A DNA stretch of 36,088 nt from a candidate division FCPU426 bacterium (GTDB lineage: Bacteria > Oederibacteriota > JAJYGY01 > DAIDJD01), in the NCBI GenBank assembly GCA_027451505.1, contig DAIDJD010000144.1, forward strand, positions 1-36,088, given 5' to 3'. Shown in pieces: positions 1 through 8,386 of this stretch. The translations under genes and the position numbers were made by a program. The notes below the pieces were generated by a model that was given only the letters and a program-made list of their open reading frames with translations, was not told the origin of the DNA and made no database searches. Position 1 is the first letter of the stretch; the number at the start of each line of letters is the position of its first letter.

Positions 1-627
1 CGCGGGGAGGTCGAGGAAGAACACCAGGGTGATGGGCATGCTCATGACGGTGTAGGCCGCCAGGAAGTCCGGATTGCCCATGGTGCTAAACATGCGTTCG
101 GGGTTGTAGGTGTCGGGGTTCCAGGGCACGAAGTCGATGCCAAAGTTCTGCAGCAGCCCGTAGAAGCCCGCCACCGTGCCGGCCAGGACCACGGTCCCCA
201 GGAGCAGGCGGGCCTGGCGCTCGGTGCGCACGTGCTGGAGGGGCCACCAGAACAGGAACACGTACATCACCCAGGTGGTGATGCCCTCGAAGTCCTCATA
301 GACGCCGTGCACCGAGAGGCGCCAGTTGACCGTGTGGAAGGTGCAGGCCAGGCACACCAGCAGCCAGGCCAGCACGGGCAGGTCGAGGGCGCTGCGCAGC
401 AGCGTCAAGGGCCGCACGAACAGCAGCTTGAAGAGCATGAGGCCCGCGGCCAGGTAGGTGAGCACCCGCACGGCCGTGATCTTGTTGAACTCGAAGACGT
501 CGTAGCCGCGCGTGTAGAAGATCAAGGGGGCGCCCAGCAGCACCCCCATGAGCAGCAGGTCCAGCAGAAGGTCGACGCGGCGCGCGACGGGGCCGCCGGC
601 GGGGAGGTAGGCCGGGCCGTTCGCCAC
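1..627 (-). CDS. O-antigen ligase/polymerase-like membrane protein (3' end outside window)
   Basis: Only the first 209 codons are in the window; the C-terminus lies beyond base 1. The reading frame was translated by hand from a GTG at 627, two bases after the glyA stop; no strong ribosome-binding site is visible, so translation may be coupled to glyA. The protein has several hydrophobic segments (roughly residues 19-38, 50-68, 77-93, 113-128, 137-155). Near residue 185 it has the motif GNPDFLAAYTVMSMP, which matches GNPNFAAGFFVLALP and [15 protein letters not shown] in the two larger proteins at 8383-10320 and 10317-12044. That glycine-asparagine-proline element is typical of Wzy/WaaL-like proteins, which act on lipid-linked sugars in the inner membrane. 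It is probably a third paralogue; a C-terminal TPR region would be expected but cannot be seen. The exact substrate is unknown. Confidence 0.72.
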   Translation of the reverse strand, partial: MANGPAYLPAGGPVARRVDLLLDLLLMGVLLGAPLIFYTRGYDVFEFNKITAVRVLTYLAAGLMLFKLLFVRPLTLLRSALDLPVLAWLLVCLACTFHTVNWRLSVHGVYEDFEGITTWVMYVFLFWWPLQHVRTERQARLLLGTVVLAGTVAGFYGLLQNFGIDFVPWNPDTYNPERMFSTMGNPDFLAAYTVMSMPITLVFFLDLPA

Positions 628-629
628 GG

Positions 630-1871
<1,242 letters not shown>

Positions 1872-1921
1872 GGAAACGCTTCCCTTTCTTTGGGGGTGGG
1901 TCGAAAGCGGGGGAGGATGCC

Positions 1922-2392
1922 TCAGCCGCAGGAGCCGGGCTCGGGGCGCGCGCCCAGCGAGTCCAAGGCCGTGAGCTTGTCGACGCGGCGCTGGTGCCGG
2001 CCGCCCTCGAAGGGGGTGGCCAGGAAGAGCTGGACCATCTCCTTGGAGATGGTCAGGGCCAGCAGGCGGCTGGGCAGCACCATCACGTGGGCGTCGTTGT
2101 GGGCCCGGCCCATGCGGGCGGTGTAGAGGTCGTGGCACAGGGCCGCGCGCACGCCCGGCACCTTGTTGGCGGCGATGCTCATGCCGATGCCGCTGCCGCA
2201 GATGAGCACGCCGAAGGCCGCGCCGCCGGAGGCCACGCGCTCGCCCAGGGCCCGGGCGAAGTCCGGGTAGTCGCTGGGCTGGCGGTCGTGGGCGCCCAGG
2301 TCGAGCACCTCGTGCCCCTCGGCCCTGAGGAAGGCGGCCATCTCCTGCTTGAAGTCGTACCCGGCGTGGTCGGTGGCGATGGCGAGCTGCAT
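1922..2392 (-). CDS. rpiB: Ribose-5-phosphate isomerase B
   Basis: Interconverts ribulose-5-phosphate and ribose-5-phosphate in the pentose phosphate pathway; the product is the precursor of PRPP, the first substrate of purine synthesis. The 156-residue protein begins [15 protein letters not shown] and carries the RpiB/LacAB signatures: DHAGY near residue 8, YPDFA, the [13 protein letters not shown] loop with the likely catalytic cysteine, and the basic segment [14 protein letters not shown] near the end. Length is normal for RpiB. The ATG at 2392 gives the conserved N-terminus directly. It sits between a secreted protein and glyA in the same direction, so it is probably co-transcribed with the purine genes. 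Confidence 0.95.
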   Translation of the reverse strand: MQLAIATDHAGYDFKQEMAAFLRAEGHEVLDLGAHDRQPSDYPDFARALGERVASGGAAFGVLICGSGIGMSIAANKVPGVRAALCHDLYTARMGRAHNDAHVMVLPSRLLALTISKEMVQLFLATPFEGGRHQRRVDKLTALDSLGARPEPGSCG

Positions 2393-2448
2393 GGGGTCCC
2401 CGAGCGAGGTCAGTAGCGGTAGGCCAGCGCCAGGCCCCCGGGGGCCGG

Positions 2449-3114
2449 CTACAGCGCCAGCCCGTGGGCGGCGTCCACGCGCAGGGCCGTCCCCCGGCAG
2501 AAGGCGATGTCCCAAAGCCAGGTGCCCAGGAAGCAGGCCGCCCCCACGCCGATGAGGGCCGCGGGCACTTGGCGGTCGGTGTCCGAGGTGTTGGGGTAGG
2601 CCTCCAGGTATCCGCCGAAGGCGCCCAGGACCACGCCGAAGACCTCGGCCCCGGCCAGGCCCACGAAGGAGCCGTAGTCCCCGCAGTAACGCAACCCCGA
2701 GCCGTGCAGCAGCACGCCGGGCCACAGCGACAACCTGAGGGCCTCCTGCGGATCGCGGGCCTCGATGATGCTGGTCACGGGCGCCGGATCCGGGTCCAGA
2801 TCGCCGCGCATCATGGCCAAGTCGCCGCTGGGCGGGCCGTCCACCGACGCCACCTCGGTCCAAGGGATGTTGAAGAGGGTCCCCTTGGCGTTGGAGACGG
2901 TGAGGAAGTAGCGGTCGTAGTCCACCAGGCGCAGCTGCGCCTCCTGGCCGTCCTTCAGGACGACCTTGTAGAGGGACCCGGCGGTGGGGACCGCGGAAAG
3001 GGCCCCCGCGGGTGCCGGGGCGGGACCGGCCGAGCCCCGACCCGCCAGCGGCAAAGCCAAGGCCGAAGCCAGAATCAGGACCAGCGCGCGCGCGCGCCGT
3101 TGGCTGGGATGCAT
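2449..3114 (-). CDS. Secreted/membrane protein of unknown function with Sm-like segment
   Basis: 221 residues, function not recognised. The ATG at 3114 is preceded by AAGGAGG with a five-base spacer, a strong ribosome-binding site. The N-terminus ([25 protein letters not shown]) is a typical signal peptide. Residues about 45-85 form a short beta-rich stretch ([20 protein letters not shown]) of the small-barrel type 'x-DG-x-x-x...D-x-x-x-LTV'. The C-terminal half is glycine- and alanine-rich with two or three hydrophobic segments. Odd feature: after the TAG at 2451-2449 the same frame continues for 12 codons ([12 protein letters not shown]) to a TGA at 2412-2410, and that tail looks like a natural C-terminal strand. 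It may therefore be slightly truncated by an amber mutation. It lies between purD and rpiB. Confidence 0.7.
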   Translation of the reverse strand: MHPSQRRARALVLILASALALPLAGRGSAGPAPAPAGALSAVPTAGSLYKVVLKDGQEAQLRLVDYDRYFLTVSNAKGTLFNIPWTEVASVDGPPSGDLAMMRGDLDPDPAPVTSIIEARDPQEALRLSLWPGVLLHGSGLRYCGDYGSFVGLAGAEVFGVVLGAFGGYLEAYPNTSDTDRQVPAALIGVGAACFLGTWLWDIAFCRGTALRVDAAHGLAL

Positions 3115-3125
3115 GGACGCCTCCT

Positions 3126-4487
3126 TCATGCGGTGGGGGCCGCGCGGGGCGCGACGGCCCGATGGCCGATGTCCCGGCGGTACCGCATCCCCTCGAAACG
3201 GATCCTTTCGCAGGCGTGGTAGGCCCGCTCCAGGGCCGCGGGCAGGTCGGGGCCCCATGCGGTCACGTCGAGCACCCGGCCCCCCTGGGTCACCCAGCCC
3301 CCGTTGAGCCGGGACGTGCCGGCGTGGAAGACCATTTCTCCGTCGCCGGACCCATCGCCGGACCCGCCACCGGACCCATCGCCGAACCCATCGCCGAACC
3401 CATCGCCGAATCCGTCGCCGAATCCGTCGCCCAGCCCCTCGATGGGCGCGTCCTTGGAGGCGGTGAAGGGGTACCCATGGGAGGCCAGGACCACCGTGGC
3501 GCAGGCCCCCGGCTTCCAGGCCAGCGGCGCAACGGAGCCCAGGCGGCCCTCGGCGCAGGCCAGCAGCACGGGCAGCAGGTCGAAGTCCATGCGCGGCACC
3601 ACGGCCTGGGTTTCGGGATCCCCGAAGCGCACGTTGTACTCCACCACCTTGGGGCCGGACGGGGTGAGCATGAGGCCGACATACAGGCAGCCCCTGAAGT
3701 CCAACCCCTCGCGCGCCAGGCCCGCCAGGGTGGGGGAAAGGATCTCCTCCCAGACCCGGTTCATGGTCCCGGCGTCCAGGGCCGGGGCCGGGCTGTAGGC
3801 GCCCATGCCGCCGGTGTTGGGCCCCCGATCTCCCTCCTCGAGGCGTTTGTGGTCCTGGGCCGAGGCCATGGGCCTGAGGACGCGCCCGTCGCAGAAGCAC
3901 AGCAGCGAGGCCTCCTCGCCGGGCAGGAACTCCTCGACCAGCACCGCGGCCCCGGCCTCCCCGAAGGCGCGCGCCTCCAGGCAGCTGAACAGGGCGTCCT
4001 CGACCTCGGAGCGGGTGGCGCAGATCGTCACGCCCTTGCCGGCGGCCAGGCCGTCGGCCTTGACCACGACGGGCAGGCTCAGCGTGGCCGCGAAGGCCAG
4101 GGCCTGGTCCCGGGAGGTGAACGATTCGGCGCGGGCCGTGGCCACCCCGTGGGCGGCCATGAAACGCTTGGCGAAGCCCTTGCTGGACTCCAGGCGGGCC
4201 GCTTCCTTCCCCGGCCCGAAGACCGGGATGGAGGCCGCCCTCAGGGCGTCGGCCAATCCGGCGGCCAAGGGGCCCTCGGGCCCCACCACCACCAGCTCCA
4301 CGGAACGCAGACGGCAGGCCTGGACCACCGCCTGGGCGTCGGAGACGTCCACGGCGACGGGCTCGCCCAGGGACGCCAGGGCCGCCCCGCCCGGAGCCAC
4401 GAACAGCCGCCCCAGCAGCGGGCTTTGCCGGATCTTCCAGGCCAAGGCGTGCTCGCGGCCGCCGGATCCGATGAGGAGGACGTTCAT
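3126..4487 (-). CDS. purD: Phosphoribosylamine-glycine ligase (GAR synthetase)
   Basis: ATP-grasp enzyme joining phosphoribosylamine, glycine and ATP to GAR, step 2 of purine synthesis. 453 residues, somewhat longer than the usual 420-430. Visible motifs: NVLLIGSGGREHALAWK at the N-terminus, GPEGPLAAGLADAL, the ATP-binding strand VVKADGLAAGKGV near residues 138-150, GPNTGGMGAYSPAP, and metal-binding EYNVRFGDPETQ. The extra length comes from a glycine/aspartate-rich four-residue repeat (GDGF and GDGS units) in the loop before EMVFHAGT, encoded by an exact-period 12-base repeat (3341-3436). Normal PurD has a short loop here, so catalytic parts look intact. The gene starts 9 bases after purH and is followed within 12 bases by the secreted protein. 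Confidence 0.96.
   Translation of the reverse strand: MNVLLIGSGGREHALAWKIRQSPLLGRLFVAPGGAALASLGEPVAVDVSDAQAVVQACRLRSVELVVVGPEGPLAAGLADALRAASIPVFGPGKEAARLESSKGFAKRFMAAHGVATARAESFTSRDQALAFAATLSLPVVVKADGLAAGKGVTICATRSEVEDALFSCLEARAFGEAGAAVLVEEFLPGEEASLLCFCDGRVLRPMASAQDHKRLEEGDRGPNTGGMGAYSPAPALDAGTMNRVWEEILSPTLAGLAREGLDFRGCLYVGLMLTPSGPKVVEYNVRFGDPETQAVVPRMDFDLLPVLLACAEGRLGSVAPLAWKPGACATVVLASHGYPFTASKDAPIEGLGDGFGDGFGDGFGDGFGDGSGGGSGDGSGDGEMVFHAGTSRLNGGWVTQGGRVLDVTAWGPDLPAALERAYHACERIRFEGMRYRRDIGHRAVAPRAAPTA
3341..3436. repeat. In-frame 12-base minisatellite inside purD, 8 units
   Basis: Eight consecutive 12-base units can be read without gaps, for example CATCGCCGAACC, CATCGCCGGACC, CGTCGCCGAATC. 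On the coding strand they specify GDGF or GDGS (one unit GGGS). Adjacent units differ by one or two bases, and two neighbouring units are identical (3377-3400), as expected from slippage. Because the period is a multiple of three, gain or loss of a unit keeps purD in frame. Confidence 0.93.
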
Positions 4488-4496
4488 GGCCGCCCG

Positions 4497-6068
4497 TTAA
4501 TGGAGGAAGTGGCGCATGCCGGTGAACACCATGGCCATGCCGGCCTCGTCGGCCGCGGCCACGGACCGCGCGTCGTTGACCGAACCGCCGGGTTGGATCA
4601 CCGCGGTGACCCCCGCGGCCGCGGCCGCGCGCGGTCCGTCGTCGAAGGGGAAGAAGGCGTCGGAGGCCAGCACCGAGCCCCGCGCCCGCTCCCCGGCCGC
4701 CTGGACCGCCACGGCCACCGCGCCCACGCGGCTGGTCTGTCCCGGCCCCACGCCCACGGTGGCGCCGCCCTTGGCCAGCACGATGGCGTTGCTCTTGACC
4801 CGGGCGGCCACCCGCCAGGCGAAGAGCAGGTCCTCCCATTCGGCTTCGGTGGGCGCGCGCCGGGTGACCACCCGGCAGCGGCCCCGGTCCACGCGCTCCT
4901 CGTCCGGGCTCTGCAGCAGCAGGCCCCCGGCGACCTTCTTCATGGACCAGGCCTCGTACCCGAGCCCCGGGGCCGGACGGGAGGGGGCCGCCGGGGAGGC
5001 GATGCGCATCACCCTCAGGTTCTTCTTGGCGCGCAGCGCCTCCAGGGCCCCGGGCGTGAACTCCGGGGCGACCAGGCACTCCAGGAAGGTCGTGCCGATG
5101 CGCTCCACGAACCCCTCGTCCACGGCGCGGTTGCAGGCGACAATGCCGCTGAAGGCGCTCACCGGGTCGGAATCGAAGGCCTTCTGGTAGGCGGTGGCGG
5201 CGTCCCCGGCCACGGCCGCGCCGCAGGGGTTGGCGTGCTTGACCACGGCCACGGCCGGCTCGGGGAAGCCCCGCACCACGCCCAGGGCCGCGTCCAGGTC
5301 GGCGATGTTGTTGTAGCTGAGTTCCTTGCCCTGGATCTGCTCGGCCCGCGCCAGGGTGTCCCCGCCCGCGCCCGGCTGGGCGTAGAAGGCGGCCTTCTGG
5401 TGGGGGTTCTCGCCGTAGCGCAGGTCCTGGACCTTGTCGAAGGCCAGGTTCAGGCGCCCCGGGAAGGCGCCCGCCTTGCCCAGGCGCGCGGCCAGGTAGG
5501 CGTGCACGCAGCGGTCGAACTCGGCGGTGTGGGCGAAGGCCTCGACCACCAGGGCCTCCAGGGTGGCCTCGGAAAGCGTGAACCCGGAGGCGCGCAGCTC
5601 CTCCAGGACCGGGGCGTAGCCCTCCGGGGAGGTCAGCACGGCCACGCTGCGGAAGTTCTTGGCGCCCGAGCGGATCATGGAGGGACCGCCGATATCGATG
5701 TTCTCCACCGCCCGTTCCAGGGTGCAGGCCGGGTCGGCCACGGCCTTCTGGAAGGGGTAGAGGTTCACCACCACCATGTCGATCGGGGCGATGCCGTGGC
5801 GGGCCACGGTCTCGAGGTGCTCGGGGTTGTCGCGCAGGTGCAGCAGGCCCCCGTGGATGACCGGATGCAGGGTCTTGACCCGGCCGTCGAGCATCTCCGG
5901 GAAGCCGGTGTGTTCGCTGATGTCCTTGACGGCCAGGCCCGCCTCGCGCAGCGCCTTGGCCGTTCCCCCGGTGGAGATGAGCTCCACCCCCCCCTCGGAG
6001 AGGCCGCGGGCGAATTCCGCCAGCCCGGTCTTGTCCGTCACCGAAAGCAATGCCCTTCGCACCTTCAC
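4497..6068 (-). CDS. purH: Bifunctional AICAR transformylase/IMP cyclohydrolase
   Basis: Catalyses the last two steps of IMP synthesis: formyl transfer from 10-formyl-THF to AICAR, then ring closure. About 523 residues, the normal size. The N-terminal IMP cyclohydrolase (MGS-like) domain starts KVRRALLSVTDKTGLAEFA and has LISTGGTAKAL, DGRVKTLHP and ENIDIGGPSMIRS. The C-terminal transformylase domain has LRYGENPHQKAAFY, the catalytic KHANPCGAA, and ends GMRHFLH. The start is a GTG at 6068, with GGAG nine bases upstream; a TTG one codon earlier is also possible. Upstream open frame to 6143 is GC-rich non-coding leader. The gene is separated from purN by 104 bases with two hairpins, so expression may be partly uncoupled there. 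Confidence 0.95.
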   Translation of the reverse strand: MKVRRALLSVTDKTGLAEFARGLSEGGVELISTGGTAKALREAGLAVKDISEHTGFPEMLDGRVKTLHPVIHGGLLHLRDNPEHLETVARHGIAPIDMVVVNLYPFQKAVADPACTLERAVENIDIGGPSMIRSGAKNFRSVAVLTSPEGYAPVLEELRASGFTLSEATLEALVVEAFAHTAEFDRCVHAYLAARLGKAGAFPGRLNLAFDKVQDLRYGENPHQKAAFYAQPGAGGDTLARAEQIQGKELSYNNIADLDAALGVVRGFPEPAVAVVKHANPCGAAVAGDAATAYQKAFDSDPVSAFSGIVACNRAVDEGFVERIGTTFLECLVAPEFTPGALEALRAKKNLRVMRIASPAAPSRPAPGLGYEAWSMKKVAGGLLLQSPDEERVDRGRCRVVTRRAPTEAEWEDLLFAWRVAARVKSNAIVLAKGGATVGVGPGQTSRVGAVAVAVQAAGERARGSVLASDAFFPFDDGPRAAAAAGVTAVIQPGGSVNDARSVAAADEAGMAMVFTGMRHFLH

Positions 6069-6093
6069 CAACGAATACTCCGCATCAAGTTGG

Positions 6094-6121
6094 AAAAATG
6101 TCCCGGACGCCGCGTCCCGGG
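6094..6121 (-). terminator. Hairpin with T-tract before purH (terminator or attenuator)
   Basis: On the minus strand CCCGGGACG and CGTCCGGG can pair around a three-base loop with one bulged G (6102-6121), followed three bases later by five T (6098-6094). It is 26 bases before the purH start, within the operon, so it would give partial termination or attenuation rather than an operon end. Confidence 0.5.
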
Positions 6122-6143
6122 CCCTTTCCGGGGGGCGGTCCAA

Positions 6144-6162
6144 GGGGCGGAAATGCCGCCCC
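6144..6162 (-). terminator. Stem-loop just after the purN stop
   Basis: Perfect 7-bp inverted repeat GGGGCGG/CCGCCCC with a 5-base loop, ten bases downstream of the purN stop codon. There is no T-run after it. It could stabilise the 3' end of the upstream mRNA segment or cause weak pausing. Confidence 0.4.
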
Positions 6163-6172
6163 CCTTAGGGTA

Positions 6173-6757
6173 TCAGGCTTCGCACACGGCGCGCAAGGCC
6201 CGGGGATAAAGGGCGTGCTCGGCCTCCAGCACCCGGGCGGCCAGGCTGGCGGCGTCGTCCCCGGGCAGCACCGGGACGCGGGCCTGGGCCACCACCGAAC
6301 CCGCGTCGACCTCCTCGGTGACCCAGTGCACCGTGGCCCCGCTTTCGCGCTCCCCGGCCCGCAGCACGGCCTCGTGGACCTTGAGCCCGTGCATGCCCGG
6401 CCCACCGAACTTCGGCAGAAGGGAGGGGTGGATGTTGAGTGTCCGGCCGGCGTAGGCCCGGACGAAGGCCGGGGTGAGGATGCGCGTGTATCCGGCCAGG
6501 CACAGGAGTTCGGCCCCGGCAGCGCGCAGGACGCCGAGGACCTCGGCGTCGAAGGCCTCCCGCGTCGGATAGGCGCGGTGGTCCCGCGCCTCGACGGGCA
6601 CGCCGTAGGCCGCGGCCCGCCCGAGCGCCCCGGCGCCGGGACGGTTGCTGAAGACCAGCACGGCCTGGGCCGGGAACCCGGGCGCGGCCATGGCCTCCAG
6701 CAGGGCCTGGGCGTTGGAGCCCCCCCCGCTGGCCAGGATGGCCACCCGGCGCCTCAC
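6173..6757 (-). CDS. purN: Phosphoribosylglycinamide formyltransferase (GART, folate-dependent)
   Basis: Transfers the formyl group of 10-formyl-THF to GAR, step 3 of purine synthesis. 194 residues, normal for PurN. The phosphate-binding loop VAILASGGGSNAQALLEA is at the N-terminus, FSNRP follows, and the catalytic block is NIHPSLLPKFGG (asparagine, histidine) with the later aspartate in HWVTEEVDAG. The GTG start at 6757 overlaps the stop of the ABC permease by four bases (GTGA), so it is probably translated by coupling. It is separated from the other purine genes by the ABC transporter and polysaccharide genes upstream. Confidence 0.95.
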   Translation of the reverse strand: MRRRVAILASGGGSNAQALLEAMAAPGFPAQAVLVFSNRPGAGALGRAAAYGVPVEARDHRAYPTREAFDAEVLGVLRAAGAELLCLAGYTRILTPAFVRAYAGRTLNIHPSLLPKFGGPGMHGLKVHEAVLRAGERESGATVHWVTEEVDAGSVVAQARVPVLPGDDAASLAARVLEAEHALYPRALRAVCEA

Positions 6758-7485
6758 GCCGCGGACCCGGAATAGCCGAACTCGCGCCGGAGGAGCACGG
6801 CCCATCCGGCCCCCAGGCAGGCGGCGCAGGAGAGCGCGTTGAAGGCCAGGCTCCATGCGGGGTCGCCCCGCAGCCCGGGCAGGAGCGCGCGCAGGCCCCA
6901 GCCCGCGGCCAGGGCCAGGGGCTCCAGTCCCCGGGAGGTCCCCCAGACCTCGAGCAGGCCCAGGCCGGCCGCGGCCAGGCACAGGGCCCCCAATTCCCCG
7001 AGCCCGGTGGGCAGGGCCGAGAACAGCGCCACCGCCGCGGCCAGGGCCAGGGCCTGGAGCGCCTGGGCCGCGGGCACCAGAAGGCCGCCGGAGGCGTAGA
7101 AGGCGGGGCCCTCCTTGGCCAGGACCACCCCGTGGCAGAAGGCCAGGAAGCCCAGCAGAAGGGTCGCCAGGGCCGCCCACTTGGCCAGCAGGTAGCCGCC
7201 GCGGGGCAGGGGCCGGCACAGGGCCAGGGCCAGGGAACCCGAGGCCGCCTCCCCGCGGATCAGCCCCAGGCCCAGGAGCCAGCCCAAAGGGGGAAGCAGA
7301 AGGTCCCCGGCCCAGGCCAGGCCGGAGGGGCTCAGCGCCGAGGGGGCCCCGTTGATCCACACGTGGGCGGCCCCGCTCAGCGCGCCGTAGGCGCCCAGGG
7401 CCGCGGCCGCGCCCAGGGCCAGGCGCCCGGGGGAGGAGGCGAAGCGGCGCAGGGTGCTGAGGTAGACCTCCCTAAGAGCCTGCAC
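6754..7485 (-). CDS. ABC-2-type transporter permease
   Basis: 243 residues with about six hydrophobic segments and no catalytic motif. It directly follows, and overlaps by 14 bases, the ABC ATPase gene, so it is almost certainly the membrane partner. The start is a GTG at 7485 with AAGGAGG five to six bases upstream, inside the end of the ATPase gene. Sequence such as LIRGEAASGSLALALCRPLPRGGYLLAKW resembles the cytoplasmic loop of ABC-2 permeases of the NosY/gliding-motility type, where 'SG(S/T)L..L.(S/R)P' is common. Substrate unknown; the neighbouring polysaccharide ligase-like genes suggest an envelope role, but this is inference from position only. The stop overlaps the purN start. Confidence 0.8.
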   Translation of the reverse strand: MQALREVYLSTLRRFASSPGRLALGAAAALGAYGALSGAAHVWINGAPSALSPSGLAWAGDLLLPPLGWLLGLGLIRGEAASGSLALALCRPLPRGGYLLAKWAALATLLLGFLAFCHGVVLAKEGPAFYASGGLLVPAAQALQALALAAAVALFSALPTGLGELGALCLAAAGLGLLEVWGTSRGLEPLALAAGWGLRALLPGLRGDPAWSLAFNALSCAACLGAGWAVLLRREFGYSGSAA

Positions 7486-8386
7486 GGCCGCCCTCCTTGA
7501 AGAAGCGTTCCAGGTCGCCCTGGTGGGGCCCGCTGCGGTGCACCCGGACCCCCGCCGCCACCAGATCCGCGACCAGGGCCGCCGCGGCCTCGGGCCCGGG
7601 CACGGCCACGCGCAGGCTGCCCTCGGCCAGGACGGCACCGGCCAGGTCCAGGCCCGCGAGGACCGTCCGGACCCGCTCGGCGTCCCCGGGCGCGGGCAGC
7701 CAGGCCACGCTCCAGGCCGTCCCCGCCGCGGTCCGCAGGTTCTCGTCCGAGGCCAGGCGCCCGTCCTTGAGGAACAGCACCCGGTGGCACAGGCGCCCGA
7801 GCTGGTCGAGCTGGTGCGAATTCACCAGCACGGCCCCGCCCGCCGCGGCGAAGGCCTCCACGCGTTCGCGGGCCAAAATGGCGCCCTCGGGGTCCATGCC
7901 GCTGGTGGGCTCGTCCAGGAGCAGGCAGCGCGGGGCGCCCACCAGGGCCTGGGCCAGCCCCACGCGCTGCAGCATGCCGCGCGAATACTGCCTCAGGGGG
8001 CGGCCCCAAGCCGCGGGGTCCAGTCCGACCTGCCCCAGCGCGGCGGCCACGTCCGCGCGCCGTTCCCGGGCCGGCCACCCCGCCAAGGCGTGGTGGTGGG
8101 CCACGAAATCCGCGCCCCGCATCCAGGCGTCGAAGCCCAGGCGCTCGGGGAGGTGGCCCACCAGGCGCCGCGCCTCCAGGCTCCCGGCGGGATGCCCGCC
8201 CAACGAGGCGCTCCCCTGGTCGGGCCTGAGCAGCCCCAGAAGGCAGCCCATCAGGGTGGTCTTGCCCGAGCCGTTGGGCCCGATGACGCCCACGATCTCG
8301 CCGGGCTCCACCCTCAAGGATACCCGCTCCAGGGCCGGCTTGGCCGCGCCCCGGTAGGTCTTGCCGAGCCCATCGGCCTCGATCAT
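7472..8386 (-). CDS. ABC transporter ATP-binding protein
   Basis: 304 residues. Walker A is GPNGSGKT (about residues 36-43), the Q-loop region is GHLPERLGF, the signature position reads YSRGMLQRVGLAQAL instead of LSGGQ, Walker B is CLLLDEPTSGMDP and the switch histidine is in LVNSHQL. This is the subgroup that works with ABC-2 permeases (CcmA/NosF/drug-exporter-like). A C-terminal domain of about 90 residues follows. The ATG at 8386 overlaps the stop of the upstream O-antigen ligase-like gene by four bases (ATGA), and its own end overlaps the permease start. The tyrosine-serine-arginine signature is unusual but occurs in this subgroup. Substrate not determined. Confidence 0.9.
   Translation of the reverse strand: MIEADGLGKTYRGAAKPALERVSLRVEPGEIVGVIGPNGSGKTTLMGCLLGLLRPDQGSASLGGHPAGSLEARRLVGHLPERLGFDAWMRGADFVAHHHALAGWPARERRADVAAALGQVGLDPAAWGRPLRQYSRGMLQRVGLAQALVGAPRCLLLDEPTSGMDPEGAILARERVEAFAAAGGAVLVNSHQLDQLGRLCHRVLFLKDGRLASDENLRTAAGTAWSVAWLPAPGDAERVRTVLAGLDLAGAVLAEGSLRVAVPGPEAAAALVADLVAAGVRVHRSGPHQGDLERFFKEGGRAGS

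Noticed and set aside
6069-6143. Longer purH starting at 6,143
   Set aside because: The extra N-terminus covers a hairpin and T-tract and has no conserved content; KVRRALLSVTDKTG is the normal PurH start.
3012-6209. Very long open frame on the plus strand opposite purD and purH
   Set aside because: Composition (alanine, glycine, arginine, histidine runs) is that of an antisense shadow in a GC-rich genome. The minus strand carries complete, recognisable purine enzymes. The same holds for the other long antisense frames over glyA, purL, the ligase genes and dabA.
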